Positions 15,739 through 22,943 of a stretch of DNA of 64,000 bases are shown here, piece by piece. The stretch comes from Haloferax sp. Q22. GTDB lineage: Archaea > Halobacteriota > Halobacteria > Halobacteriales > Haloferacaceae. The stretch is from positions 80,699 through 144,698 of the forward strand of contig NZ_LOEP01000009.1 of NCBI RefSeq assembly GCF_001482285.1, in the 5' to 3' direction. How positions within the stretch are numbered: position 1 is the first letter of the stretch; the number at the start of each line of letters is the position of its first letter. A program made the translations under genes and the position numbers. Under the pieces are notes generated by a model. The model did no database searches. It saw nothing but the letters and a program-made list of their open reading frames with translations, and was not told the DNA's origin.

Positions 15739-16495
15739 CCCTATACTGCGGACCGAGAACCTGACGAAAGAGTTCGGCAAGCTCGTCGCCGTCGACGACG
15801 TGACCCTCGACGTGGAACGCGGCGAGTTCCGGAGTCTCATCGGCCCGAACGGGGCCGGCAAGACGACGACGTTCAATCTCTTGACCGGCGCGCTCCGGCC
15901 GACCCGCGGTACCGTGACGTTCAACGGCGAGAACGTGACCGCGCTCCCGCCGCACGAGCGCGTGCGCCGCGGCCTCGGCCGGTCGTTCCAAATCACGAAC
16001 GTCTTCTCGGGGCTCACGGTCCGCGAGAACGTCCGCCTCGCCGCGCAGGCGGCCCGCGAGGGCGGTTTCACGCCGGTCGAAGAGTACCTCCGGCGAAGCG
16101 ACGCCTTCAACGACGTGAACGAGCACACCGACCGCGTGCTCGACCGCTCCGGCCTCTTGGGCCGCGGCGACGAACCCGCGGACGTGCTCGCCTACGGTGA
16201 CAAGCGCCGGCTCGAAATCGCCATCGTGCTCGCCACCGACCCCGACATGGTGCTTCTGGACGAACCGACCGCCGGCATGAGTGCCGAGGAGACGCGGGCC
16301 ACGATGGACCTCATCGACGAGGTGCTGTCGGACCGGACGCTCCTGCTCATCGAACACGATATCGACCTCGTGATGCGGGTGTCCGACCGCATCACGGTTC
16401 TCCACCGCGGCGAGGTACTGGCCGAGGGGACGCCCGAGGCCGTCTCGGAGGATCCGGAGGTCCGCGAGGCCTACTTCGGGGGTGTCGAGGCGTGA
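15731..16495 (+). CDS. ABC transporter ATP-binding protein, LivG type
   Basis: 254 residues. Walker A GPNGAGKTTT (about 38-47), the long LivG-type insertion before the signature, Walker B MVLLDEPTAGM and the switch histidine in LLIEHDIDLVMRVSD. The ABC signature reads ADVLAYGDKRRLEIA, as is usual in LivG, where it deviates from LSGGQ. It energises the fused permease together with the next gene, whose GTG overlaps this stop codon. Confidence 0.92.
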   Translation: MSDPILRTENLTKEFGKLVAVDDVTLDVERGEFRSLIGPNGAGKTTTFNLLTGALRPTRGTVTFNGENVTALPPHERVRRGLGRSFQITNVFSGLTVRENVRLAAQAAREGGFTPVEEYLRRSDAFNDVNEHTDRVLDRSGLLGRGDEPADVLAYGDKRRLEIAIVLATDPDMVLLDEPTAGMSAEETRATMDLIDEVLSDRTLLLIEHDIDLVMRVSDRITVLHRGEVLAEGTPEAVSEDPEVREAYFGGVEA

Positions 16496-17220
16496 CCGAC
16501 GAACCGCTCTTGTCCGTCCGCGGACTCGTCTCGGGCTACGGGTCGACCCGTGTCCTGCAGGGCATCGACCTCGACGTGCCTCGGGGGTCGGTCGTCACGC
16601 TCATCGGGCGCAACGGCGTCGGCAAGACGACGACGCTCCGGAGCATCCTCGGGAACGTCCCGCCGTCCGAGGGGACTATCACCTTCGACGGGACGGACAT
16701 CACGACGCTGTCGCCGGAGAAGACCGCCCGCGAGGGCATCGCACTCGTCCCCGAGGAGCGCCGCGTCTTCCCCGGCCTGACCGTCACCGAGAACGTCGAA
16801 ATCGGCCGCATCGGCGGTCGTCGAGATGTCGAGAAACCGAGTGTCGACGCCATCGTCGACGAGTTCGAGAACCTCGCGCGCCACCGGAACAGCCGGGGGG
16901 CGAACCTCTCGGGCGGCGAACAGCAGATGCTCGCTATCGCCCGCGCGCTCGTCTCCGCGCCGGACCTCCTGTTGCTCGACGAACCGACCGAAGGGCTCGC
17001 GCCCGCTATCGTCAAACAGGTCCAGCGAAAAATCGAGGAACTGAACGACGACGGCGCGACCATCCTTCTGGTCGAACAGAACGTACAGGTCGCCCTCGAC
17101 GCCGCGGACTACGTCTACATCCTCGACAAGGGCCGGGTCGTCCACGAGGGCCCCGCCGACGAGGTCGCGGCCGCCGACGAAGTGCTCGACCGGTACCTCG
17201 GCGTCTCGATGGCCGACTGA
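16492..17220 (+). CDS. ABC transporter ATP-binding protein, LivF type
   Basis: 242 residues from GTG 16492, which overlaps the LivG stop. Walker A GRNGVGKTTT, signature LSGGEQQML, Walker B LLLLDEPTEGLAP, and switch histidine position replaced by glutamine in LVEQNVQVAL, all normal for LivF. It is the second motor subunit of the importer. The order binding protein, fused permease, LivG, LivF is the complete transporter. Confidence 0.92.
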   Translation: MTDEPLLSVRGLVSGYGSTRVLQGIDLDVPRGSVVTLIGRNGVGKTTTLRSILGNVPPSEGTITFDGTDITTLSPEKTAREGIALVPEERRVFPGLTVTENVEIGRIGGRRDVEKPSVDAIVDEFENLARHRNSRGANLSGGEQQMLAIARALVSAPDLLLLDEPTEGLAPAIVKQVQRKIEELNDDGATILLVEQNVQVALDAADYVYILDKGRVVHEGPADEVAAADEVLDRYLGVSMAD

Positions 17221-17297
17221 CGGCCACCGGTCTCGTCGGCCGCCCGGCCGTGGCCGACCGACGAAACGAACTTAACGCACCTGTGCGAACTGGTGGC

Positions 17298-17681
17298 ATG
17301 GACATCGAAGAGTTCTTCGAGAGCATGCCGTTCGCGCGGCTTTTGGGCGTCGAAGTCACCGAGGCAGTAGACGGGCACGCGGAGGGTCGAATCGAGATGC
17401 GCGAGGAGCTGTCATGGAATGCCGACCGGGTGATGGCCCACGGCGGCGTGACGTTCACGCTTGCGGACACGGTCGGTGGTGCGGCGCTCGTCAGCGAGGT
17501 CGACCAACCCGTTCCGACTATCGACATGCGAATCGACTACCTCAACGCGGGAACCGGAGACCTCCGCGCCGAGGCCGACGTGGTCCGACTCGGTGGCGAC
17601 GTGGGAACCGTGGACGTGGACGTGTACGCGACGGACGGGAATCACGTGGCGACCGCGAGGGGAGTCTACAAGACCGGTTGA
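17298..17681 (+). CDS. Hotdog-fold thioesterase, PaaI-like (second copy)
   Basis: 127 residues from the ATG at 17298. Central motif MAHGGVTFTLADTVGGAAL with HGG and the helix aspartate, then PTIDMRIDYLNAG. It resembles the PaaI encoded at 9.8 kb but is clearly diverged. It follows the importer by 77 bases and may be part of that transcript. Role inferred: hydrolysis of stalled aromatic CoA esters, returning free acid and CoA. Confidence 0.85.
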   Translation: MDIEEFFESMPFARLLGVEVTEAVDGHAEGRIEMREELSWNADRVMAHGGVTFTLADTVGGAALVSEVDQPVPTIDMRIDYLNAGTGDLRAEADVVRLGGDVGTVDVDVYATDGNHVATARGVYKTG

Positions 17682-17712
17682 GTCCCCCGCCCGCCGCGAA
17701 GTTAGTAATCAA

Positions 17713-17727
17713 CAATAGTTAATATTG
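17713..17727. promoter_or_regulatory. Inverted repeat CAATA-N5-TATTG in aldehyde dehydrogenase promoter
   Basis: CAATA (17713-17717) and TATTG (17723-17727) flank GTTAA; together they form the only AT-rich stretch upstream and lie 23-37 bases before the ATG at 17750, so the repeat overlaps the expected TATA box. A repressor site at the promoter is inferred. Confidence 0.4.
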
Positions 17728-17749
17728 TGCGCGAAAAGGGTATTTCGTA

Positions 17750-19201
17750 ATGGAATACAGTGGCCCGACCAGTCTCTACATCGACGGGGACTGGGTAGCC
17801 GCGGCATCGGACGAGACCATCGAGACGCGCGACCCGGCGACCGAAGCGCCGTACGCCGAGGTCGCCCGCGCTGGCGAGGCGGACGTCGACGCCGCGGTGC
17901 GGGCGGCGAACTCGGCGGGCGCTCGCGGCGGCGAGTGGGAGACCACGAGCGCGGCCGAGCGCGGCGAGAAACTGCGCGCGATGGCCGACTTCATCGAGGC
18001 GCGGAAAGACGAGATCGCGCTCGTCGAGTCCCACGATAACGGCAAGACACCGTTCGAGGCCGGTATGGAGGTCCAGATGGTCGTCGACACCTTCCGCTAC
18101 TACGCCGGGTGGACCGACAAGGTGACCGGCGAGTACAACCCCGTCCCCGGCCGGCGCGTCAACTACACGACCCGCGAACCGCTCGGCGTCACCGGACACA
18201 TCGTCCCGTGGAACTACCCCTTCCAACTCGCGGGGCGCAGTCTCGCGCCGGCGCTCGCCTGCGGCAACACGGCGGTGGTAAAGCCGTCCAGCCAGACGCC
18301 GCTTTCGGCGCTCTACTACGGCCTCGCGGCCGAGGAAGCCGGCCTCCCCGACGGCGTGGTGAACGTGGTTCCCGGAAGCGGGTCCGAGGCGGGGTCGGCG
18401 CTCGCGTCGCACCCCGACGTGGCGCACGTCACCTTCACCGGCAGCACCGACGTCGGCAAAGGCGTCATGGCCGACGCCGCGGCCAACGTGACTGGGGTCA
18501 CGCTCGAACTCGGCGGGAAGGGCCCCAACGTCGTCTTCCCCGACGCCGACCTCGACGCCGCCGCCAAGGGCGTCCACTACGGCATCTTCATGAACGCCGG
18601 CCAGATGTGCTGGGCCGGCTCGCGCCTGCTCGTCCACGAGGACGTTGCCGACGACCTCGTCGAGCGAATCGTCGCGCGCGCCGAGTCGACCCCGCTGGGA
18701 TCTGGCATCGACGACGACGGCCGGATGGGACCGGTCGTCAGCGAGTCTCACCGCGAGGACGTGTTGGAGTACATCTCCCTCGGCGTCGAGGAGGGAGCGA
18801 CCGTCGCCTGCGGCGGGGGCGTCCCCGAGGACAAGGAGACCGGCTACTTCGTGGAACCGACGGTTCTCACCGACGTGACGAACGACATGACCGTGGCCCG
18901 CGAGGAGATATTCGGCCCGGTCCTCGTCGTCACCGAGTTCTCGGACCGAACGGAGGCAGTCGAACTCGCCAACGACTCGCCGTACGGGCTTCTCGCCGGC
19001 GTCTGGACCGACGGGCTCTCTCGTGCTCACGGCGTCGCCGACGCGCTCGACTACGGAATGGTCAGCGTCAACGAGTACCCGGTCACGTTCCCGCAGACGC
19101 CCTTCGGCGGCACGAAACAGAGCGGCCACGGCCGCGAGCAGGGTGCGGAAGCCGTCCGCGAGTTCACGCAGGCGAAGAACGTGAACCTCAACCTCGGCTG
19201 A
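17750..19201 (+). CDS. Aldehyde dehydrogenase family protein
   Basis: 483 residues, normal for the family. The NAD-binding FTGSTDVGKGV, the general-base glutamate in LELGGKGPNVVF, the catalytic cysteine in NAGQMCWAGSR, and EEIFGPVL are all present, so it should be active with NAD(P). It resembles betaine-aldehyde or phenylacetaldehyde dehydrogenases. Two roles fit the island: oxidising the semialdehyde from oxepin-CoA hydrolysis (the dehydrogenase half of PaaZ, here unfused), or oxidising phenylacetaldehyde to phenylacetate. Nothing in the sequence separates the two. It has its own AT-rich promoter and is followed by a hairpin-rich convergent region. Confidence 0.9.
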   Translation: MEYSGPTSLYIDGDWVAAASDETIETRDPATEAPYAEVARAGEADVDAAVRAANSAGARGGEWETTSAAERGEKLRAMADFIEARKDEIALVESHDNGKTPFEAGMEVQMVVDTFRYYAGWTDKVTGEYNPVPGRRVNYTTREPLGVTGHIVPWNYPFQLAGRSLAPALACGNTAVVKPSSQTPLSALYYGLAAEEAGLPDGVVNVVPGSGSEAGSALASHPDVAHVTFTGSTDVGKGVMADAAANVTGVTLELGGKGPNVVFPDADLDAAAKGVHYGIFMNAGQMCWAGSRLLVHEDVADDLVERIVARAESTPLGSGIDDDGRMGPVVSESHREDVLEYISLGVEEGATVACGGGVPEDKETGYFVEPTVLTDVTNDMTVAREEIFGPVLVVTEFSDRTEAVELANDSPYGLLAGVWTDGLSRAHGVADALDYGMVSVNEYPVTFPQTPFGGTKQSGHGREQGAEAVREFTQAKNVNLNLG

Positions 19202-19258
19202 TTCGCCCGCGAATTCGGCCCGCAACTCGCTGCAGTTTCGGGCCGCAACCCGCAATCC

Positions 19259-19329
19259 GCTGAACGCTTCGGCGTTCACTCCGTTGCCCGCTGAACGCTT
19301 CGGCGTTCACTCCGTTGCCCGCTGAACGC
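19259..19329. repeat. Tandem 31-base repeat with UUCG-loop hairpins
   Basis: Two perfect 31-base units (19259-19289, 19290-19320) and the first 9 bases of a third. Each unit holds TGAACGC-TTCG-GCGTTCA, a perfect 7-bp stem closed by the very stable C(UUCG)G tetraloop when read on the plus strand (19261-19278 and 19292-19309). It follows the aldehyde dehydrogenase stop codon by about 60 bases, between convergent genes. Confidence 0.85.
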
Positions 19330-19353
19330 CCCAGCCTTCGACCCGCCGCCCCC

Positions 19354-19389
19354 GGACCGACCGCCGCGGCGCTCCGCGGACGTCGGTCC
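19354..19389. terminator. Large hairpin between convergent aldehyde dehydrogenase and paa operon
   Basis: A 16-bp stem with two mismatches and loop CGCT (19354-19369 with 19374-19389), 36 bases beyond the end of the paaD zinc-ribbon gene on the minus strand. Either direction of transcription would meet it. It is followed on the plus strand by a short A run. Terminator or 3'-end stabiliser inferred. Confidence 0.5.
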
Positions 19390-19424
19390 CGAAAAATCGC
19401 GCGTCTCCAGTCTCTCCGCCGACG

Positions 19425-19592
19425 CTATTCGAATCGCTGGAACGGCTCTTGACAGTCGTTACAGAAGTGCATCGACCGGCACAGTCCCGGCCCCTTCGGG
19501 TGCTCGCGGACGGTGTTCGTGCCGCCGCAGTACGGGCACTCCGCGCCCGACGTTTCGCCCCCCGTCTCGGTGCTGGGGTCGAAGCGGCGCAT
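19425..19592 (-). CDS. Small zinc-ribbon protein equal to the C-terminal domain of PaaD
   Basis: 55 residues. Two CxxC pairs are present, CPYC (19-22) and CNDC (44-47), with an extra cysteine at 38 in GPGLCRS and a C-terminal QEPFQRF. In bacteria this zinc ribbon is the C-terminal tail of PaaD; here it starts 3 bases after the stop codon of the paaD-like gene, in the same operon. It is an intact short gene, not a frameshift remnant: it has its own ATG (19592) and stop. Function inferred: maturation or insertion of the metal centre of the phenylacetyl-CoA epoxidase together with PaaD. Confidence 0.85.
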   Translation of the reverse strand: MRRFDPSTETGGETSGAECPYCGGTNTVREHPKGPGLCRSMHFCNDCQEPFQRFE

Positions 19593-19595
19593 CGC

Positions 19596-20039
19596 TCACA
19601 CCCCCAGTCCGAACTTGCGGAGGGCCTCGCGGCCCGCCTCGGTCACCATGTCGACGGTCCACTCCGGCGTGAACCGGAGCCGGACAGACGCCTCGTCGAC
19701 GCCGGCCGCCAGAATCGCGCACTGCACGTCGTTTTCGAGGTAGTCGCGCGCCGGACAGCCGGTGTAGGTCAGCGTCATCTCGACGATACCGAGCGTCTTC
19801 GCCTCGCCGTCTTCGCCCTCCCGCTCGACGACGCGAACGTCGTAGATGAGGCCGAGGTCGACGATGCTCACCGGCATCTCGGGGTCCTCGATTTCGTAGA
19901 GGGCGTCCCAGATGTCGGCTTCGACGCCCGTGGCTCCGACACCCGTCTTCGGGAAGCCCTCGGGAACCGCGCCGTCGACGTACTCGGTGTGGCCGCAGGC
20001 GGTCGCGTCAGGGGCGTCGTCGGCGCTCACGTCAGACAC
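19596..20039 (-). CDS. paaD: Phenylacetyl-CoA epoxidase subunit PaaD (MIP18/DUF59 domain)
   Basis: 147 residues from GTG 20039. After a variable 45-residue N-terminus comes the MIP18/DUF59 core: IWDALYEIEDPEMPVSIVDLGLIYDV, then LTYTGCPARDYLENDV with the conserved TxxxCP cysteine, and a C-terminal VDMVTEAGREALRKFGL. DUF59 proteins assist iron-sulfur or metal-site assembly. It lacks the zinc-ribbon tail of bacterial PaaD, which is the next gene. It overlaps paaC by 8 bases. Confidence 0.9.
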   Translation of the reverse strand: MSDVSADDAPDATACGHTEYVDGAVPEGFPKTGVGATGVEADIWDALYEIEDPEMPVSIVDLGLIYDVRVVEREGEDGEAKTLGIVEMTLTYTGCPARDYLENDVQCAILAAGVDEASVRLRFTPEWTVDMVTEAGREALRKFGLGV

Positions 20040-20850
20040 GCTCCCTGCCGATTCGCGCCGGCTCGGGCGCTTCGAGCTCCTCGTACGTCCGCCGGAACTC
20101 CGCGGCCAGTTCGTCCCAGTGGTCGGTGTGGGTGCCGTCGCGACCGCGGGCGCTCGGGCGTTCGACCTCGTCGGGTTCGGGCACGTCGAGCCCGAGCGAT
20201 TCGAGGTACGGGATGACCGTCTCCAGCCACTCGATGCGGAGGTCGGCGGTGGACATCGTCCGGAAGCCGTTGTCGATGATTGCCTCCTCGTGGTCGGGCT
20301 CGGCGAAAAGCGAGAGCGCGTGGGGGAACAGCCGGTCGAGCGCGTCCTGCACGCGGTCGCGGCTGTCGCCCTCGGCGAGGCGGTCGAGCCAGCTCTGGGC
20401 GTTTTCGAGGTGGTAACGCTCCTCGCTCAGCACCTTGCCGACGCGGTCGGCGAGCGGCGCGTAGCTGGTGTCGACGAGCGCGTCGAGACGCAGGCGTTCG
20501 GCGGCGTCGTAGAGGTAGCACCGCAGGATGACGTCGGCCCAGTCGCCCTCCGCGAACGGGAGTTCGACCAGCGTGGCGTGCCTGAACTCGTCGGCGGGGC
20601 GCTCCCAGATGAGTTCCGCTTCGGTGTGGCCGAGCTCTTCGAGCAGGTCGTACCACAGCCGAGCGTGGCCGAACTCGTCCTGCGCGACGTTCGCCAACGC
20701 GAGGTCGGACTCCAGCGTCGGCGCGTAAATCTGCCACTCGATGAGGCGCTCGCCGTGGACGTACTCGTCGTCCGCGAGGCGGAACAGCAGCTCTTCGAGC
20801 GCGGCGCGCTGTTCGGCGTCGAGGTCTTCGGGGTTGAGCGTCGCTGGCAT
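20032..20850 (-). CDS. paaC: Phenylacetyl-CoA epoxidase structural subunit PaaC
   Basis: 272 residues from ATG 20850. Ferritin-like four-helix fold with LADDEYVHGERLIEW, NVAQDEFGHARLWYDLLEELG and LSEERYHLENAQSWLDRLA. PaaC is the non-catalytic partner that holds PaaA in the active heterodimer. An Asp/Glu/Arg-rich tail of about 50 residues follows. It lies 2 bases after paaB and overlaps paaD, so the operon is translationally coupled. A longer reading upstream would run through paaB and is not real. Confidence 0.92.
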   Translation of the reverse strand: MPATLNPEDLDAEQRAALEELLFRLADDEYVHGERLIEWQIYAPTLESDLALANVAQDEFGHARLWYDLLEELGHTEAELIWERPADEFRHATLVELPFAEGDWADVILRCYLYDAAERLRLDALVDTSYAPLADRVGKVLSEERYHLENAQSWLDRLAEGDSRDRVQDALDRLFPHALSLFAEPDHEEAIIDNGFRTMSTADLRIEWLETVIPYLESLGLDVPEPDEVERPSARGRDGTHTDHWDELAAEFRRTYEELEAPEPARIGRERV

Positions 20851-20852
20851 GG

Positions 20853-21173
20853 TTAGCTGTCCGCCTCGAGCGATTTCTCCACGTCGGCCTGCTCGGCCTC
20901 GCTTTCGGCGACTTCCGGCGCGGCCGGTTCGATGTCCGTGTACGAGGTGGCCCAGCGGTAGGTCTTGTCGGTCGTTCCGCCGAAGCTCGTCTCGTCGGCG
21001 TCGATTTCGCCGATTTCGTCGTGCGGGACGACCCACAGGCTGTGGGTCTTCATCCGCCGGCCGTGCTGGACGGCCGCGAACTGCAGCGCCAACTCGCGGT
21101 CCGGCGCGTGGACGTTGCCGCAGTGTTTGTGGTACGCTCCCGGTTTATCCTGTCTGAACACTTCCCAAATCAT
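20853..21173 (-). CDS. paaB: Phenylacetyl-CoA epoxidase subunit PaaB
   Basis: 106 residues from ATG 21173. The start WEVFRQDKPGAYHKHCGNVH and the middle ALQFAAVQHGRR and SLWVVPHDEI are characteristic of PaaB, which joins two PaaAC dimers in the epoxidase complex. The last 30 residues are acidic and low in complexity. It sits 5 bases after paaA and 2 before paaC. Confidence 0.92.
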   Translation of the reverse strand: MIWEVFRQDKPGAYHKHCGNVHAPDRELALQFAAVQHGRRMKTHSLWVVPHDEIGEIDADETSFGGTTDKTYRWATSYTDIEPAAPEVAESEAEQADVEKSLEADS

Positions 21174-21178
21174 GGCTC

Positions 21179-22123
21179 TCAGTCCGCCGCCTGCGGGGTT
21201 CCGGCCCCCGACGCGCCCTCCCAGCTGTGCATCGATTCGCGCACCCACTCGACCGCCGCTTGCGCCTGCGAGCGGGAGTTAATCTGCTCGTGGCTCCCCT
21301 CGGAGGCGTTCTTGGCGATGGTCCAGAACTCGTCCCAGTTCAGGTCGTCCTCGTTGACGTGGTAGGTGTCGAGTTCCTCGTCGTACTCGATGCGCGGGTA
21401 CTCGGGGACGACGAGGCCGTACTTCTCGGCTTTCGGGACGTACGTGTCGAGGAAGGTGTCGCGCAGCTCGTCGTTGGACTTCGTCTTCAGGCCGACCTCC
21501 TGCGCGAAGTCGTTGTGGACGGATTTGTCGTTGGTCGGGCCGAAGAACTGGATGATCCGCGGCCACCACGTCTCGAAGGCGGCCTGCGTCTTCTCTTGTG
21601 TCGCCTTCGACCCGTTCATCAACTCGGAGAGGATGGATTCGCCGTGTTTGACGTGGAAGCCCTCCTCGAAGCACACCTTGTCCATCGCGTGGGCGTACGG
21701 CGTCCACGACGTGTTTTTGAGCGTCGCCTGCCGGTGCATGGCCGCGCCGTCGACGAAAAACGCTATCATCGGCACCTCGTGCCACGACTCCATCGGGTAG
21801 TGGAAGCAGTTGAGGAACTTCCCCTCACCGCGGGCGAGTTCGTCGAGCATCTCGTCGCGCGTCTTGACGCCGAGGGACTCGGCGGCGCGGTAGAGCAGTT
21901 GTGCGTGGCCGATTTCGTCCTGTACTTTCGCCGAGAACGCCAACTTTCGGTCGATGCTCGGCGCTTGCCGGATGAACGGCTTTTCGAGATACCCGCCCAT
22001 CACCTCGCTGTTCGCGTGGAACTGAATCATCCGCGTCGCGGCCTTGCGGTACTCCTCGGGCATGTCGTCTTTCGGAGCGAACTGCCGCGGGCCCGCTCGT
22101 TCTTTGACGGTTTCGAGGTCCAT
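21179..22123 (-). CDS. paaA: Phenylacetyl-CoA epoxidase catalytic subunit PaaA
   Basis: 314 residues. Di-iron ligands are visible: glutamate 40 in FHANSEVMGG, the ExxH of QDEIGHAQ (E70, H73), and a second helix pair with FEEGFHVKHGE. It oxidises the ring of phenylacetyl-CoA to the 1,2-epoxide with O2, needing electrons normally supplied by PaaE, which is not encoded in this window. The start at 22123 is chosen because the TATA-like AGTTATAGATG (about 22143-22155, minus strand) lies at leaderless distance; an ATG at 22144 would fall inside it. First gene of the paaABCD operon. Confidence 0.95.
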   Translation of the reverse strand: MDLETVKERAGPRQFAPKDDMPEEYRKAATRMIQFHANSEVMGGYLEKPFIRQAPSIDRKLAFSAKVQDEIGHAQLLYRAAESLGVKTRDEMLDELARGEGKFLNCFHYPMESWHEVPMIAFFVDGAAMHRQATLKNTSWTPYAHAMDKVCFEEGFHVKHGESILSELMNGSKATQEKTQAAFETWWPRIIQFFGPTNDKSVHNDFAQEVGLKTKSNDELRDTFLDTYVPKAEKYGLVVPEYPRIEYDEELDTYHVNEDDLNWDEFWTIAKNASEGSHEQINSRSQAQAAVEWVRESMHSWEGASGAGTPQAAD

Positions 22124-22128
22124 TGGTC

Positions 22129-22190
22129 TATCAGGAACTATCATCTATAACTACTTACGAATTGACCCGTCCATGGCCTGCCTTTTTATA
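22129..22190. promoter_or_regulatory. Divergent promoter of paaA and the HTH-10 regulator
   Basis: TATCAG (22129-22134) and TATCAT (22139-22144) are 10 bases apart, matching the pair before paaK. AT-rich ATCTATAACTACTTA (22143-22155) is the minus-strand TATA region for paaA; TTTTTATA (22183-22190) lies 25-32 bases before the regulator ATG at 22215. Confidence 0.55.
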
Positions 22191-22214
22191 TCCCTGTCGC
22201 GTACATACACGCCG

Positions 22215-22853
22215 ATGATAGCGGAGTGCTTGGTGGCCGAGTTTCGAATCGACGGCGACGACTGCCCGTTGGCGCGGGCGACCGACGCGGTCCCCGTCGC
22301 GGTCGATGCGAACGCGCCGCAACTCCGCGCCGACGGCAACGTCCTGCTTCACTTTTCCGCCCCCGCGGACGACCGACTCCCCGAGGCCCTCGACGACGAC
22401 GACGCCATCCGCTACCTCCACGTCACCCGCGGCGACGACACGTACACTTTCCGCTGTCTCTCGAAACACCCCTGCGTCGTTCACGAACTCGTCGACGCCG
22501 GCTTCCTCGTCGAGTCGATGCGGTACGACGACGGCGGCGCGACGATGCGCGGGGCGGTCGTCGGCTACGACGTGCTCCGCGGCGTGATGGAGACGGCCGG
22601 CGGCACTGTCGGCATCCAACTCCAGCGCGTCTACCCCCTCCGGGCGGACGAGGAATCACCCATCGGTCGGGCGTGGGACCTCACGCCCGCGCAGGAAGCC
22701 GCTCTCCGGGCGGCCGTCGAGATGGGGTACTTCGACCTCCCCCGGAGTATCACGGCTCAGGACGTTGCGGACGAACTCGGAATCAGCAAGTCGGCGTTCC
22801 TCGAACGGCTCCGCAGGGCACAACAGTCGGTGTTCGGGGCGCTGCTCGCGTGA
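22215..22853 (+). CDS. HTH-10 family (bacterio-opsin activator type) transcriptional regulator
   Basis: 212 residues from ATG 22215. The C-terminal 55 residues are the HTH-10 domain: LTPAQEAALRAAVEMGYFDLPRSITAQDVADELGISKSAFLERLRRAQQ, cited here by its ends (about residues 155-205). The N-terminal 150 residues form a sensor-like region typical of haloarchaeal Bat-like regulators without a recognisable PAS or GAF motif. Divergence from paaA and linkage to paaG suggest it controls the epoxidase operon. Leaderless start supported by TTTTTATA upstream. Confidence 0.88.
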   Translation: MIAECLVAEFRIDGDDCPLARATDAVPVAVDANAPQLRADGNVLLHFSAPADDRLPEALDDDDAIRYLHVTRGDDTYTFRCLSKHPCVVHELVDAGFLVESMRYDDGGATMRGAVVGYDVLRGVMETAGGTVGIQLQRVYPLRADEESPIGRAWDLTPAQEAALRAAVEMGYFDLPRSITAQDVADELGISKSAFLERLRRAQQSVFGALLA

Positions 22854-22866
22854 GCCGGGATCGACG

Positions 22867-22893
22867 TCGACTCGCTCGACTCGCTCGACTCGC
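22867..22893. repeat. Three perfect copies of a 9-base repeat
   Basis: TCGACTCGC three times in a row (22867-22875, 22876-22884, 22885-22893), 13 bases after the regulator stop codon and before the paaG gene. It may be simple slippage; no function is seen. Confidence 0.8.
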
Positions 22894-22943
22894 CCGGCAG
22901 TCCGCCGGCGAGGCTATTTACCCCGCGTCCCCGTAGCGCGGGT

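Noticed and set aside
19259..19329. Short CRISPR-like array
   Set aside because: Only 2.3 copies of the 31-base unit, directly adjoining with no spacers and no cas genes.
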